DNA from: Clostridium_AQ sp900552125
Lineage (GTDB): Bacteria > Bacillota_I > Bacilli_A > Erysipelotrichales > Erysipelotrichaceae
Strand: one strand, 5' to 3'
Assembly (NCBI GenBank): GCA_037892765.1
Contig: JBBKBW010000004.1
Length of the DNA stretch: 64,000 nt
The notes beneath the pieces are model-generated. The model was not told where the DNA came from, did no database searches, and saw only the letters and a list, made by a program, of their open reading frames with translations. The position numbers and the translations under genes were made by a program. Positions 16,603-25,722 of this stretch are shown one piece after another. Each line of letters begins with the position of its first letter. Within the stretch, counting starts at the first letter, position 1.

Positions 16603-17193
16603 ATGATGAAATTACGGCAGATATTGATTCAGTATGAAATAGAGAATAATTTGACACATGATGATATGATTCAAAAAATAGGAATAGGACGTTCTACATA
16701 TTTTCGTTGGTTAAGTGGAGAAAGCACAAAACTAAAACATGGTACATTAGAAAAATTATCAAGTGTGATCGGACAGGATGTAGAGTCATTATTGGATAAT
16801 GAAGAAAATATTAAACCAATCCTTGGGCAAGTAAAAGCTGGATATGATCTTTGGGCTGATCAAAATATAGAAGGATATATTGAACTTGGTCAAGTTGATG
16901 CGAAAAGGGGAGATTATTTTCTACGTGTAGTAGGTGATTCAATGGAAGGGTGTCATATTTTTGATGGTGATCTTGTATTCATCAAGCAATGTACCGAAGT
17001 TATTTCTGGGCAGATAGCTGTTGTCATGGTAGGAGAAGAGGCAACGATAAAAAAAGTTTACTATAAAAATGATTTGATGATATTAGAAGCAGCTAATCCA
17101 AAGTATGAATCCAAGTTTTTTACAATGCAGGAGGTTGAAGAACTTCCAGTAAAAGTTATAGGATTAGTTAAATTTATTAGGAGAGATATTTGA
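16603..17193 (+). CDS. LexA/CI-type repressor with S24 autoprotease
   Basis: 196 aa. Residues 1-65 form an XRE-type helix-turn-helix (IGIGRSTYFRWLSGESTKLK). Residues ~75-196 form the S24 latch/peptidase: Ala79-Gly80 is the expected self-cleavage bond (GQVKAGYD), Ser113 (VVGDSMEG) the nucleophile and Lys150 (ATIKKVYY) the general base. The Ser-Lys spacing of 37 equals that of LexA. By family, RecA filaments on damaged DNA trigger cleavage and derepression. AGGAG six bases upstream sets the start. Next to it lie a translesion polymerase on one side and a STAND NTPase on the other. Confidence 0.92.
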   Translation: MMKLRQILIQYEIENNLTHDDMIQKIGIGRSTYFRWLSGESTKLKHGTLEKLSSVIGQDVESLLDNEENIKPILGQVKAGYDLWADQNIEGYIELGQVDAKRGDYFLRVVGDSMEGCHIFDGDLVFIKQCTEVISGQIAVVMVGEEATIKKVYYKNDLMILEAANPKYESKFFTMQEVEELPVKVIGLVKFIRRDI

Positions 17194-17253
17194 TATTGGT
17201 TCATAAAATTGATTGGTTTAAGTGATTAATATGTGGAAAGAAGGTGTTTTAGT

Positions 17254-20200
17254 TTGAATTATATTGAAATTAATGAAAAGCAAAGAAAGAGGATTAATCA
17301 AATATGTAGTATGAACTATCAATTTGATTGGGAAGACAAGAATATTATCAATATTTTGATAGGTGAACTACCAAAAATTAGACATTATTCCGATGAAACT
17401 AAAATAAAAAAAGAAATTCAACATTTAGAAGAATATTATGATAAATATAATTTTTTTAGGGTAGACAAAAATAAGTTTATACAAGATGTTGAAGCATTAT
17501 TAAATGATATAAAAAAGAAGAATGAGTTTTGGCGTGGTTTAGATGTATTTCAAATAGATAGAGCTATCAAGTTGCAAGAATTTTGCTTGATTTCTGGTGA
17601 AGGAGGAATAGGTAAAAGTTTTTTTATAAAATGTCTTGAAGAGAAAATCAGCGATTTAAATATCCCACATTTATGTATATATGGAAAATTTAAAAAGGAT
17701 TTCAAAGGATTTGATGTTGATGAAATCATTTCGGCAAGTAAGGATGGTTTTATTTTTATTGTTGATGCCATAAATGAACTATCATCAGATGGCCAATCTG
17801 AATTATTAAACATTTTAAAGAAATTCATAGATCATCCAAAAATTAGGGTGGTATTGACATATCGAAATAAAGCTATGGATGAAAAAATTCTAAAACAATA
17901 TCAAGAGATAGCAAAATGTGAATATTATTTTCGAGGTGTATCTTATGAATCTGCACTAGATGAATTACAAAAATTGAAAATTCCCGATTTATATAAATAT
18001 GAAGATATTTTGTTCTCTAATAATGCATTATTATTAAATATGCTATTAGAAATATTAAGAAATGAAAAAATTGAATATGAAAGAGAGAACAGTTTAAGTC
18101 TAGTAACGTTTATTCTAGAAACATATGTTGAAAAATATATAAGGAAAGTATACAAGAATCAACTAGCTACCATTAACCCAAAAATGATTTGGAAAGATGT
18201 AAAGCGTATGGCTAATTGGATGTATCAATATGAAACAAAAGAAATTGAAGAAAAAGATTTATTATCGATAATAAAGAATGGAAATATATTCATCAACGTT
18301 TTAAAACAAGCAGGTATAATTAATTCATTCGAATATGAAGGGAAGATGATATATAGTTTTGGTATTGATTTATTAACAGATTTTTTGATTGCAAGATCTT
18401 TGTTTGATGATATCGATCAAAAAGATTATGATGAATGTAAAGAAACAATTATAAAAAAAACAAATAAATTATATAGTATAAAAGAAGCTGTTATTTTAAT
18501 AATATTTGATAAGTTTACCTCGGATTATGAATGTATAAAGAAGCTATTGTTTGAAACAAAGTTAATAACTTCATTTGATTATGCAACTATTTTGAAGATT
18601 AGATTTGATGTGACTAATATTAATGACTTCATGGATGTTTTTGACCTTACTAAAAAGGATGATTTATTAATCTATTTTGCTGGATATCGTAATAAACCTT
18701 TTAATTGTGTTAATTATTTAAATTCATATTATAAACAAGAGAGCAATCAACTATCTAAATTATCAAAAACTTTATCTGGAACTCATTATTTGGGAAGAAT
18801 TAAAGAACGTTTAAAAAATATCCTTTACTTTATAACACTTAACAGGGATACAGATAGATGTGATGATGAAGCATTCTATTTTGCGCTCTGGTGTTCTGCT
18901 GCACCTAATAGGGATATACGATGTTTAGCAATGAAATTATTATATGAAGCGTTGCAACACAACAATGAATATAAGAATCTTTTAATGTTTTTATATAAAG
19001 ATATTAAAGACTTTTATATAAAGGAAGCTATTATTTTTGTATTAGCAAGTTTTCGTAAACATGACAAGGATATTAAAGATTTTTTTGAACATTTGATAGT
19101 AAACGAAAAATATTTAATTGATAAAAGCATAAAAAGAATAGCAGACTATTTAGGTGATGGATATAAATACATTAAATACAAAAGAAATGATTTATGTCGC
19201 AAGGATATAAAATGTATATCCAAGGAACTCATTAACAATTTATCATATATTGATTTAATGGATAAAGAATTTCTTCCATTTCGTTTTTATTCTCTAGATC
19301 ACATAAATATGTATACTAAATTTTTGGATGTTGATAAGAATGAAATTGAAAAGTTTAATTTGAAATTAAGCGAAACGTATTCTTGCGTACAAAATGGCGA
19401 ATGTAATGGAAGTATGGTGCTAGAAAAACATATTTTATCAGAATTGAAACTTGATTATGGGAATAGAGTCTTAGGTAATATTGAAATTTTATCTTCATTA
19501 GAAGTTATAGCAAAAAAAATATATTCTTTGTATGAAGAACCATTTAATGAGAAAAAATATATAGGGGCAAAAAGTGAATTCATCAATTCAACCTTTAGAA
19601 AATGTATGGATATTTCTGCGAGCCTGTTATATGGAAGCTTAATGTGCAACTATTATACTAATGAATTTATAACTTTTAATCGCAAAAATTTTATTGGTTA
19701 TAAAGTTTATGATCCTATTGAAGATGATGAAGATGTCTATTTAACAACTCCTATTTCAACTTATCAAGACTATATAGAACAATTAGGTGATTTAATTTTG
19801 GAACGTGTTAGTTTACCAGTAGTGAAAAATATAGATTGGGCCAATGATGCATCATATACTAGAGAAAATTTATTCTCTTTTTTAAAACCTGTAGTTAAAA
19901 GAGATAAAGAGTGGGTATTGCTTGCAGCAAGAATTTCCTTATTTGATAAGAACAAAAACAATGATATGGAGTGGATGGATTCATATAGTATATGGTGTTG
20001 TACATCGGCGGATGAATCTTTGCTTGAATACACTAATTGCAATCATCTTACGATTAATCCAAAATACTATGAGGATAATATAAATGATTATAAAAATTGC
20101 TCTTCAAAACCATGGTTATGTAAGGGAGTAAAAAATATATACGGAGGATATGAAGTGTTTGATGAAACATCCATGGTATTACCTCCAGCAGAGTTAATAA

Positions 20201-20610
20201 AATATTTTAATTTAGTACCGGATAATTCTAATGCTTCTTGGGTTAATGATAAACATGAAATAATTATTTATTGTAATAACAACAAGAACAGTTATTATAA
20301 AGATTCAATTCGAAGCACGATTTTCATGAGAAAAGATTATTTTGATGAATATATTAAAAAAAATACATTAAAATACTTTGGTTTTACGGAAAGATATATT
20401 CCTAAAACGGGTTATGCTAATGAAGCTTCTTTACACTTTGAATTTACAAAAGACAGAATAATAAAAGAATTTAAAAATGATATTATGTATGATAAGTATT
20501 CTGTAAAATGTGATTTGTGTAACAATTGTCCTCATGGGATAAAAAAATATTTATCGAATAAGGAAATTATTATAGATGATATATATCGATTCTTTGAAAT
20601 AGAAGTATAA
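17254..20610 (+). CDS. STAND-type P-loop NTPase, candidate anti-phage sensor
   Basis: 1,118 aa from a TTG at 17254, chosen because AGAAGGTG (17239-17246) precedes it; a GTG at 17233 is the alternative. Residues ~1-105 are an unrecognised N-terminal domain. Walker A is SGEGGIGKS (~114-122) and Walker B FIFIVDAINEL (~166-176), followed by VVLTYRNK, the order seen in STAND/NACHT ATPases such as Avs proteins. The long C-terminal part is helical, repeat-like around ~550-640, and ends in a Cys cluster (CDLCNNCP). No nuclease, TIR or membrane effector is obvious, so the output is unknown. It starts ~60 bases after the repressor gene without an evident terminator, so it is probably in the same operon. 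Confidence 0.75.
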   Translation: MNYIEINEKQRKRINQICSMNYQFDWEDKNIINILIGELPKIRHYSDETKIKKEIQHLEEYYDKYNFFRVDKNKFIQDVEALLNDIKKKNEFWRGLDVFQIDRAIKLQEFCLISGEGGIGKSFFIKCLEEKISDLNIPHLCIYGKFKKDFKGFDVDEIISASKDGFIFIVDAINELSSDGQSELLNILKKFIDHPKIRVVLTYRNKAMDEKILKQYQEIAKCEYYFRGVSYESALDELQKLKIPDLYKYEDILFSNNALLLNMLLEILRNEKIEYERENSLSLVTFILETYVEKYIRKVYKNQLATINPKMIWKDVKRMANWMYQYETKEIEEKDLLSIIKNGNIFINVLKQAGIINSFEYEGKMIYSFGIDLLTDFLIARSLFDDIDQKDYDECKETIIKKTNKLYSIKEAVILIIFDKFTSDYECIKKLLFETKLITSFDYATILKIRFDVTNINDFMDVFDLTKKDDLLIYFAGYRNKPFNCVNYLNSYYKQESNQLSKLSKTLSGTHYLGRIKERLKNILYFITLNRDTDRCDDEAFYFALWCSAAPNRDIRCLAMKLLYEALQHNNEYKNLLMFLYKDIKDFYIKEAIIFVLASFRKHDKDIKDFFEHLIVNEKYLIDKSIKRIADYLGDGYKYIKYKRNDLCRKDIKCISKELINNLSYIDLMDKEFLPFRFYSLDHINMYTKFLDVDKNEIEKFNLKLSETYSCVQNGECNGSMVLEKHILSELKLDYGNRVLGNIEILSSLEVIAKKIYSLYEEPFNEKKYIGAKSEFINSTFRKCMDISASLLYGSLMCNYYTNEFITFNRKNFIGYKVYDPIEDDEDVYLTTPISTYQDYIEQLGDLILERVSLPVVKNIDWANDASYTRENLFSFLKPVVKRDKEWVLLAARISLFDKNKNNDMEWMDSYSIWCCTSADESLLEYTNCNHLTINPKYYEDNINDYKNCSSKPWLCKGVKNIYGGYEVFDETSMVLPPAELIKYFNLVPDNSNASWVNDKHEIIIYCNNNKNSYYKDSIRSTIFMRKDYFDEYIKKNTLKYFGFTERYIPKTGYANEASLHFEFTKDRIIKEFKNDIMYDKYSVKCDLCNNCPHGIKKYLSNKEIIIDDIYRFFEIEV

Positions 20611-20776
20611 ACAATAAGTAAATGAATTCTACAACGCTCATGGCAAAAAGTTAATGTTATTCTTTTTTATATCAAAAAATTATAATTCTAAAGTGAGTTG
20701 TAATTATGGATAAGAAAACTTGTTGAATTGGTTTGTATAATATTTTCAAGAATAGAATGATAATTTATATTTGAAA

Positions 20777-20813
20777 AAAGCTCTGTAACTAGATACTGTG
20801 GTTACGGAGCTTT
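20777..20813. terminator. Bidirectional intrinsic terminator
   Basis: AAAGCTCTGTAAC (20777-20789) pairs with GTTACGGAGCTTT (20801-20813), 12 Watson-Crick pairs and one G-T pair, 11-base loop. A T-rich run follows on the + strand and a T6 run on the - strand. It separates the STAND gene from the convergent end of the transfer operon. Confidence 0.85.
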
Positions 20814-20881
20814 GTTTGAATCGCTAAGCTTTCTTTAATGCTGTAATATATTAATTGTTCTGTAGTTTATTTGATGCTTAG

Positions 20882-22534
20882 TTATGTTATTGGAATGGCA
20901 AATTCAACACCATGGCAGATAGAAACAAATTGACTGAGCGTATAGGTTACTGTATGCCAGTCTTTTTTTGCCTCTGCAAAAGAATTGGTCTTACCATCTA
21001 AGTTTCCTTCTTGAATGGTGATATTTGTACCATCCCATCCAATAACGATACCTACATGATTTCGTCCAATGCAAGAAAAGATAGCTCCTACTGCTGGAGT
21101 ACTAGAAATTTTAAATTTATCTGGATGAGCACTCACAAGCTGTTTTGCGCATTTCCATCCATCACCAGTAAATCCAGGACTATAGCCGTGAATTTCATAA
21201 AACCTTCCCCATGCAAACCATGTACATTGACCATATAAGCCAACTCGACTATATGGATTATTGCTTCCCCAAGCATCTGTATTATTGAAGTTTGGTTGTT
21301 CACGATAATTACCAAAACCGAGTCCAATATATCGCATGACATGCTCTACATAATAAGGATCACCATAGGTGTCCCAACCTAGTTCAGCTTTTTTTTGATC
21401 AGAGAATACTTTTGCGTTTGCTTTGGAATAACCACCAAAATTTGTGATTGCCCATTGAATATATCCGTTTCCATAATTGTAACCTTGTAAAGCTAAGGAT
21501 ATATGATCATTATCAAAAATATCTTTGACTTCAGCTTGTTTGAAACAATCGGATAAATAGTGAATACCTACTTCAATGGAGTATTCTGGTTCTTCTATTC
21601 CATTTGGTTTTTTTGGATATTTTGTATTATATGGACATTCGGAAGCTTGCATAGGATCTGTACCTTTTCCTCCACTCTCTTGCATCATTACAGCGGAGAT
21701 GATTGGAACATAATCTTCCATATCATATTGCTTGGCATATTTCTCGATCGTTTCTTGATAGGCAATAACCTCTGGACTTAATGGTTTATAGATACTGCCA
21801 ACTGTTGAATTATCCGATAAGGCTGCAAATACACCTATAAATAATGTAATGACCAGTAATAAGATCAATGCAGTACCTAAAGATAAAAGTCTATTAATAG
21901 ATAAAACGGTTTTCTTGATAAATTGAAAGCTTGCTTTAAGACTGGAAGTTACTTTTGCTCGAATCGTTTTATTAGAATATAGTGTCTGAGTGTTCAGTTT
22001 CTTTTTAAATAGGAGTCGATTTCTAGACAATTTTTCTGATGGAAATTTAATTGGATCATTTTTATGAGGAGTAATCCTATTTCTAAAAGAATGAAGTTGC
22101 TTTTGCTGATTAACTTGTGTTTCTCTTTTGATAATGCTTTGCTTGATTGGTTTTTGCTGAATAGAAACAACATTGTCTTTATTTGTACTAGTAGATAATG
22201 GTTGTTCATTTGAAGGTAGAACGTCTTTTCTTTTAGGTGATGTTGTTTGTTCCATCTTCTTTTTGATCTTTGATTTCGCTTTTGATTCTTTGAACTGTTG
22301 TTTAAGTTTCGATGTTGAACGATATGCAGTGGATTTTTCCGTAGAAACGATCTTATCGATTGCATAGTTTTCTTGCTTTTGTTCACTGTTATTGACTTCG
22401 CTACCTGAGGATTGTTTTATAGAGTCTATTTTGTTCTTTAGACCTATATTTTTGATATTACAGTGTAGTTTTTCATCTGTGTTTTTTTGCTTTAAATGAG
22501 AATCTATGTTTTTTATCTTGAGATTACTAGACAT
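20882..22534 (-). CDS. Conjugative cell-wall hydrolase: lysozyme-like plus CHAP domains
   Basis: 550 aa. Residues 1-210 are a Lys/Gln/Ser-rich, apparently disordered cytoplasmic segment. A membrane helix follows at ~214-240 (ALILLLVITLFIGVFAAL). The lysozyme-like domain begins ~270, with the catalytic Glu in MMQESGGKGTDPMQ. The CHAP amidase/endopeptidase domain is at ~425-550, with Cys in YGQCTWFAWGRF and His in GRNHVGIVIG. This is the architecture of Tn916 Orf14/CwlT-type enzymes, which open the peptidoglycan for the type IV secretion channel. Last gene of the transfer operon. No clear ribosome binding site precedes the ATG, which directly follows a hairpin and T-run. Confidence 0.9.
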   Translation of the reverse strand: MSSNLKIKNIDSHLKQKNTDEKLHCNIKNIGLKNKIDSIKQSSGSEVNNSEQKQENYAIDKIVSTEKSTAYRSTSKLKQQFKESKAKSKIKKKMEQTTSPKRKDVLPSNEQPLSTSTNKDNVVSIQQKPIKQSIIKRETQVNQQKQLHSFRNRITPHKNDPIKFPSEKLSRNRLLFKKKLNTQTLYSNKTIRAKVTSSLKASFQFIKKTVLSINRLLSLGTALILLLVITLFIGVFAALSDNSTVGSIYKPLSPEVIAYQETIEKYAKQYDMEDYVPIISAVMMQESGGKGTDPMQASECPYNTKYPKKPNGIEEPEYSIEVGIHYLSDCFKQAEVKDIFDNDHISLALQGYNYGNGYIQWAITNFGGYSKANAKVFSDQKKAELGWDTYGDPYYVEHVMRYIGLGFGNYREQPNFNNTDAWGSNNPYSRVGLYGQCTWFAWGRFYEIHGYSPGFTGDGWKCAKQLVSAHPDKFKISSTPAVGAIFSCIGRNHVGIVIGWDGTNITIQEGNLDGKTNSFAEAKKDWHTVTYTLSQFVSICHGVEFAIPIT

Positions 22535-22542
22535 AAAAAAGT

Positions 22543-22568
22543 AAGAGGTCTATTTGATAAGACCTCTT
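22543..22568 (-). terminator. Hairpin plus U-run spanning the virB4 stop
   Basis: On the - strand AAGAGGTC (22568-22561) and GACCTCTT (22550-22543) form a perfect 8-bp stem with a 10-base loop, then AC and six T, then the hydrolase ATG. The virB4 stop codon lies next to the loop. It looks like an intrinsic terminator or attenuator inside the operon. Confidence 0.6.
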
Positions 22569-24907
22569 TTTCGTTGTTCCTCTAGATCAGAAGGTTTTGT
22601 AGAATTGATAATATATAACATAGATTCTAAATCAATAAGCATTCTAAATGGAACGAGCGTTGATCCAAATTTGATCAGACCTCTACCACTTTCAACATCT
22701 TTAAAGTATTGCATTTGTTCTGGGGATATCTCTAAAAGTTTACATAATTCTTCTGCGTCATTAGCCGCTTGGTTCAACATGATAAAAAATTGTGTATTGG
22801 CAAAGATAGAACGTGATTCTTCATCTTGTAATAGATACTCAACATTTTGTGTAATAGCTGTTGGATACGCATTTCTTTTTCTGAATTGTCTCCAAGCTGA
22901 ATTGAAGAAGGTTGCACTTTCTGGATTTGAATACACGACATGGAATTCATCAATATAAACATGTGTTCTCTTCCCATTTTTCCAGTTTTCATTGACTCGG
23001 TTGATGATCTGGTCTGTAATAACAAGAAGTCCCATTGTTTTTAGATTTTTATCTAATTTCTGGATGTTAAATGAAATGATACGATTTTTCGTATTCACAT
23101 TGGTATGATGGGCAAATAAGTTCATAGAACCTAGAGTAAAAAGTTCCATCTTTAAAGCTAATGTTCTCGCTTGCGATTCAGGTTGATTCAATAGCTCTTC
23201 TCTAAGATCAACGAGGGTAGGCATGATTCCTGTTTCTTCGTATTTTTGATAAACAATGCTGATACAGCGATCAAGGATACTTCTTTCTTCTAGGGAAACA
23301 GTACCTCTGTTGACACTTTCAATCAAAGACAAAATAAACTGTGCTTTATCCTTATAGGAATCTCCAGAATCTCCGTAACCTAGCGTGATATCCATAGCAT
23401 TGATATGATCTTTACCACCTGCATAGATTTCAATAATCTCGCCTCCAAAGTGATTCATAATGACATCATACTCTCCTTCAGGATCACAGATAATGATATC
23501 ATCGTTACTGGATGCCATCGTCGCTTCGATCTCATGTTTGACAAGAAATGATTTTCCTGAACCAGGAACGCCTAGAACAAGGGTATTTGGATTCTTTAAT
23601 TTTTCCTTATTACATATGATCATGTTATTTGTGATCGTATTTTGACCATAATAGATTCCACCTTTATCCATGATCTCTTGGGCACGGAATGGAGTAAGGG
23701 TTGCTAAGGCTTCTGTTAGCATTGTACGAACCATATACTGTAATCGATTGACACCAAACGGAATGGTCGTAACAAGAGCATCTAGTTGTCTGCTTGGTAA
23801 GAAGATCGTGCTTAGATCAACAAGAATAGCACGAGCTGTATCTTTTAAAATAGCCGTATCGGCATCAAGTTCTTTCTTGGTATCGGCAAGATGTACTACT
23901 GTCATATTGGCAAGCATCATTCTTTCATCTCTGGAAGTGAGATCATTCATCATTTCTTCTATTTCTTTTTTTCTTGTGACAAGTTCATATGGTGGATTTG
24001 TCGCAAAGTTATTGTTGGCAATTTGTTTCTGAGAAAATGTTGCGATATTTGTATCCACTCCCAACATCTTGTTGTTTGCCTCCAACATAGCTTCATCGGT
24101 AGGAATCGTATAGAAGTCAATGCTGAACATCATGTTTTTATTCAGTGAGCATAGGTTTAGAAGAAATTCGACATCAAGATATTGAGGAAGCTTGGAAAAG
24201 TATAGGGCACGACCATATTTTTCGTTGATATTGAAATATCCATTATTAAATTTTAAATGCTTAGGACAGATATCATCTTTAAAGGAATGACCGTGTCTAG
24301 CAGAAGATTTTATATCAAAATTAAAGAAATCTTCTTCACCAGGACGATAGAAATCGTGAAATATCTTTAATCTTTCATTTAAAGATAATTCAATAAGTTG
24401 TGAACCTAGTCTTTTGAAATGAGAACTCATTTCATTATATAAACGCCCAAAGTATGAACGTGCTTCTTCGATATCCTTTTTGAAACAAGTGATGGTGATA
24501 TATTTTTCCTGAATGATATTCGAACAGTTTTCCATGTTCTTGATCAACATTTGATTATATTCTTCAATAAATGCATCGAAGCGAGGATCGTCTTTTTTCT
24601 TTAAAAGGATATCTTCTTTGAATTTAGCAAAATCGATCTTTCGATTGTTGATCGTAATCTTTACCATGACACTGGAATCAAAAGAATTCAACAATTCTTT
24701 ATACATCTTGATGATAAATTCCTTACTATCATCACTGGCAATAGAGAAATTGATATCTAAAAAACGATAGGTCTTACTAAAACGATTCTTCATACGAAAA
24801 ATACCATCAGAATAGACGGTATCAACAGGAATCGTATCTTGAATGGATCTTGAAATCTTGATTTTTTCTTTATTTTGTCTTTGCATCTTTAATTGACTTT
24901 TTATCAT
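22550..24907 (-). CDS. VirB4-type conjugation ATPase
   Basis: 785 aa, the normal length for Gram-positive VirB4/TraE-like proteins. The N-terminal ~400 residues are the VirB4 accessory part. Walker A is VLGVPGSGKSFLVK (~447), next to IICDPEGEYD, and Walker B THVYIDEFHVV (~650), followed by TAITQNVEYLL. It powers pilus or channel assembly and substrate transfer at the inner face of the membrane. The start overlaps the PrgI gene by 38 bases; a shorter start seven codons in (MQRQNKE) is possible. Confidence 0.93.
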   Translation of the reverse strand: MIKSQLKMQRQNKEKIKISRSIQDTIPVDTVYSDGIFRMKNRFSKTYRFLDINFSIASDDSKEFIIKMYKELLNSFDSSVMVKITINNRKIDFAKFKEDILLKKKDDPRFDAFIEEYNQMLIKNMENCSNIIQEKYITITCFKKDIEEARSYFGRLYNEMSSHFKRLGSQLIELSLNERLKIFHDFYRPGEEDFFNFDIKSSARHGHSFKDDICPKHLKFNNGYFNINEKYGRALYFSKLPQYLDVEFLLNLCSLNKNMMFSIDFYTIPTDEAMLEANNKMLGVDTNIATFSQKQIANNNFATNPPYELVTRKKEIEEMMNDLTSRDERMMLANMTVVHLADTKKELDADTAILKDTARAILVDLSTIFLPSRQLDALVTTIPFGVNRLQYMVRTMLTEALATLTPFRAQEIMDKGGIYYGQNTITNNMIICNKEKLKNPNTLVLGVPGSGKSFLVKHEIEATMASSNDDIIICDPEGEYDVIMNHFGGEIIEIYAGGKDHINAMDITLGYGDSGDSYKDKAQFILSLIESVNRGTVSLEERSILDRCISIVYQKYEETGIMPTLVDLREELLNQPESQARTLALKMELFTLGSMNLFAHHTNVNTKNRIISFNIQKLDKNLKTMGLLVITDQIINRVNENWKNGKRTHVYIDEFHVVYSNPESATFFNSAWRQFRKRNAYPTAITQNVEYLLQDEESRSIFANTQFFIMLNQAANDAEELCKLLEISPEQMQYFKDVESGRGLIKFGSTLVPFRMLIDLESMLYIINSTKPSDLEEQRKRGLIK

Positions 24908-25265
24908 TGGTTTTTATAGACTCCTTTCTAATGTTTTCGATTCTTTTCTTTGTTAGATCATAAAAATAGTTATAAGGTACATATTCCAGCGGATAGAAAT
25001 GAAGTAGAGTAGAGCGATACAATTCAATCAAAAAGCGTTCAAATGTCATACCTTGAATCGTGACAAATCCAATGGCAGCAAATGGTAAAGCGCCTATCAT
25101 GCATACCCAACTTGTTAATTCTATGCCTAGTTTATCTATGAAAGTAAAATACAGAAAGACTGCGATTCCACAAGCAAAAGCTGAAAAGATAAACTGACGC
25201 ATGGATAATCCAAAGAATATGCTTTCTTTAAAATCTCGTATTTCTTTATTAATCTTTAATTGCAT
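24870..25265 (-). CDS. PrgI family (VirB3-like) membrane protein
   Basis: 131 aa behind a TAGGAGG site. Two adjacent membrane helices at ~25-70 (FIFSAFACGIAVFLYF; WVCMIGALPFAAIGFVTI) follow an N-terminal amphipathic strand (INKEIRDFKESIFFGLS), and a basic C-terminal tail follows the helices. This is the PrgI/VirB3 pattern found immediately upstream of virB4 in Firmicutes conjugation modules. It probably anchors VirB4 to the membrane channel. Confidence 0.9.
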   Translation of the reverse strand: MQLKINKEIRDFKESIFFGLSMRQFIFSAFACGIAVFLYFTFIDKLGIELTSWVCMIGALPFAAIGFVTIQGMTFERFLIELYRSTLLHFYPLEYVPYNYFYDLTKKRIENIRKESIKTNDKKSIKDAKTK

Positions 25266-25312
25266 GTTTTTCCTCCTAAAAGTTCAATTCTTTTATAACT
25301 TATTTAAAATAA

Positions 25313-25334
25313 AAGACACTATCTAAAGTGTCTT
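25313..25334 (-). terminator. Terminator after the two-gene insert
   Basis: AAGACACT (25313-25320) pairs with AGTGTCTT (25327-25334) over a 6-base loop. On the - strand it is followed by TTTTATTTT. The stem overlaps the stop codon of the 25333-25722 gene. Confidence 0.65.
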
Positions 25335-25722
25335 AATTAAGGTAGATATCTTTATTAACTTTTATAATCTCTATAGTTTTTTTAATTAGTCTTTTTGACA
25401 TTGGGGATAATGGCTTAAGAATAATACTGCTTTCAGTTTTAATATAACCACAGATAATTGTAAAAGTTGCTTCGAATGTTGGCATTCCCATTATTTTTGC
25501 CTTATGTGTTATTGGATAACTTAATGATGGTATTGGTAAGGCGATTATTGATTCAGATTCATTAAAGTAAAAGTTTATTCCTTGACTATTAGCAATTTCT
25601 TCTAATTCTATAAAAGGTTGCCAGTCGGAATAATTATAAATTCTTAATGGAAGAAATTTTCCATATAGTAATAAAATCCCGTCCATAGGTGCATTATCTT
25701 CAAAAATGATATTTTTATTCAT
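25333..25722 (-). CDS. Hypothetical protein paired with a winged-helix protein
   Basis: 129 aa, soluble. Its ATG overlaps the end of the upstream winged-helix gene by 8 bases, so the two are translationally coupled. The sequence is a mix of strands and loops (DGILLLYGKFLPLRIYNYSDWQ; IIALPIPSLSYPITHKAKIMG) with a basic C-terminus. I do not recognise the family. With its partner it forms a self-contained cassette with its own promoter region and terminator, placed between toxSAS and prgI. Confidence 0.65.
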   Translation of the reverse strand: MNKNIIFEDNAPMDGILLLYGKFLPLRIYNYSDWQPFIELEEIANSQGINFYFNESESIIALPIPSLSYPITHKAKIMGMPTFEATFTIICGYIKTESSIILKPLSPMSKRLIKKTIEIIKVNKDIYLN

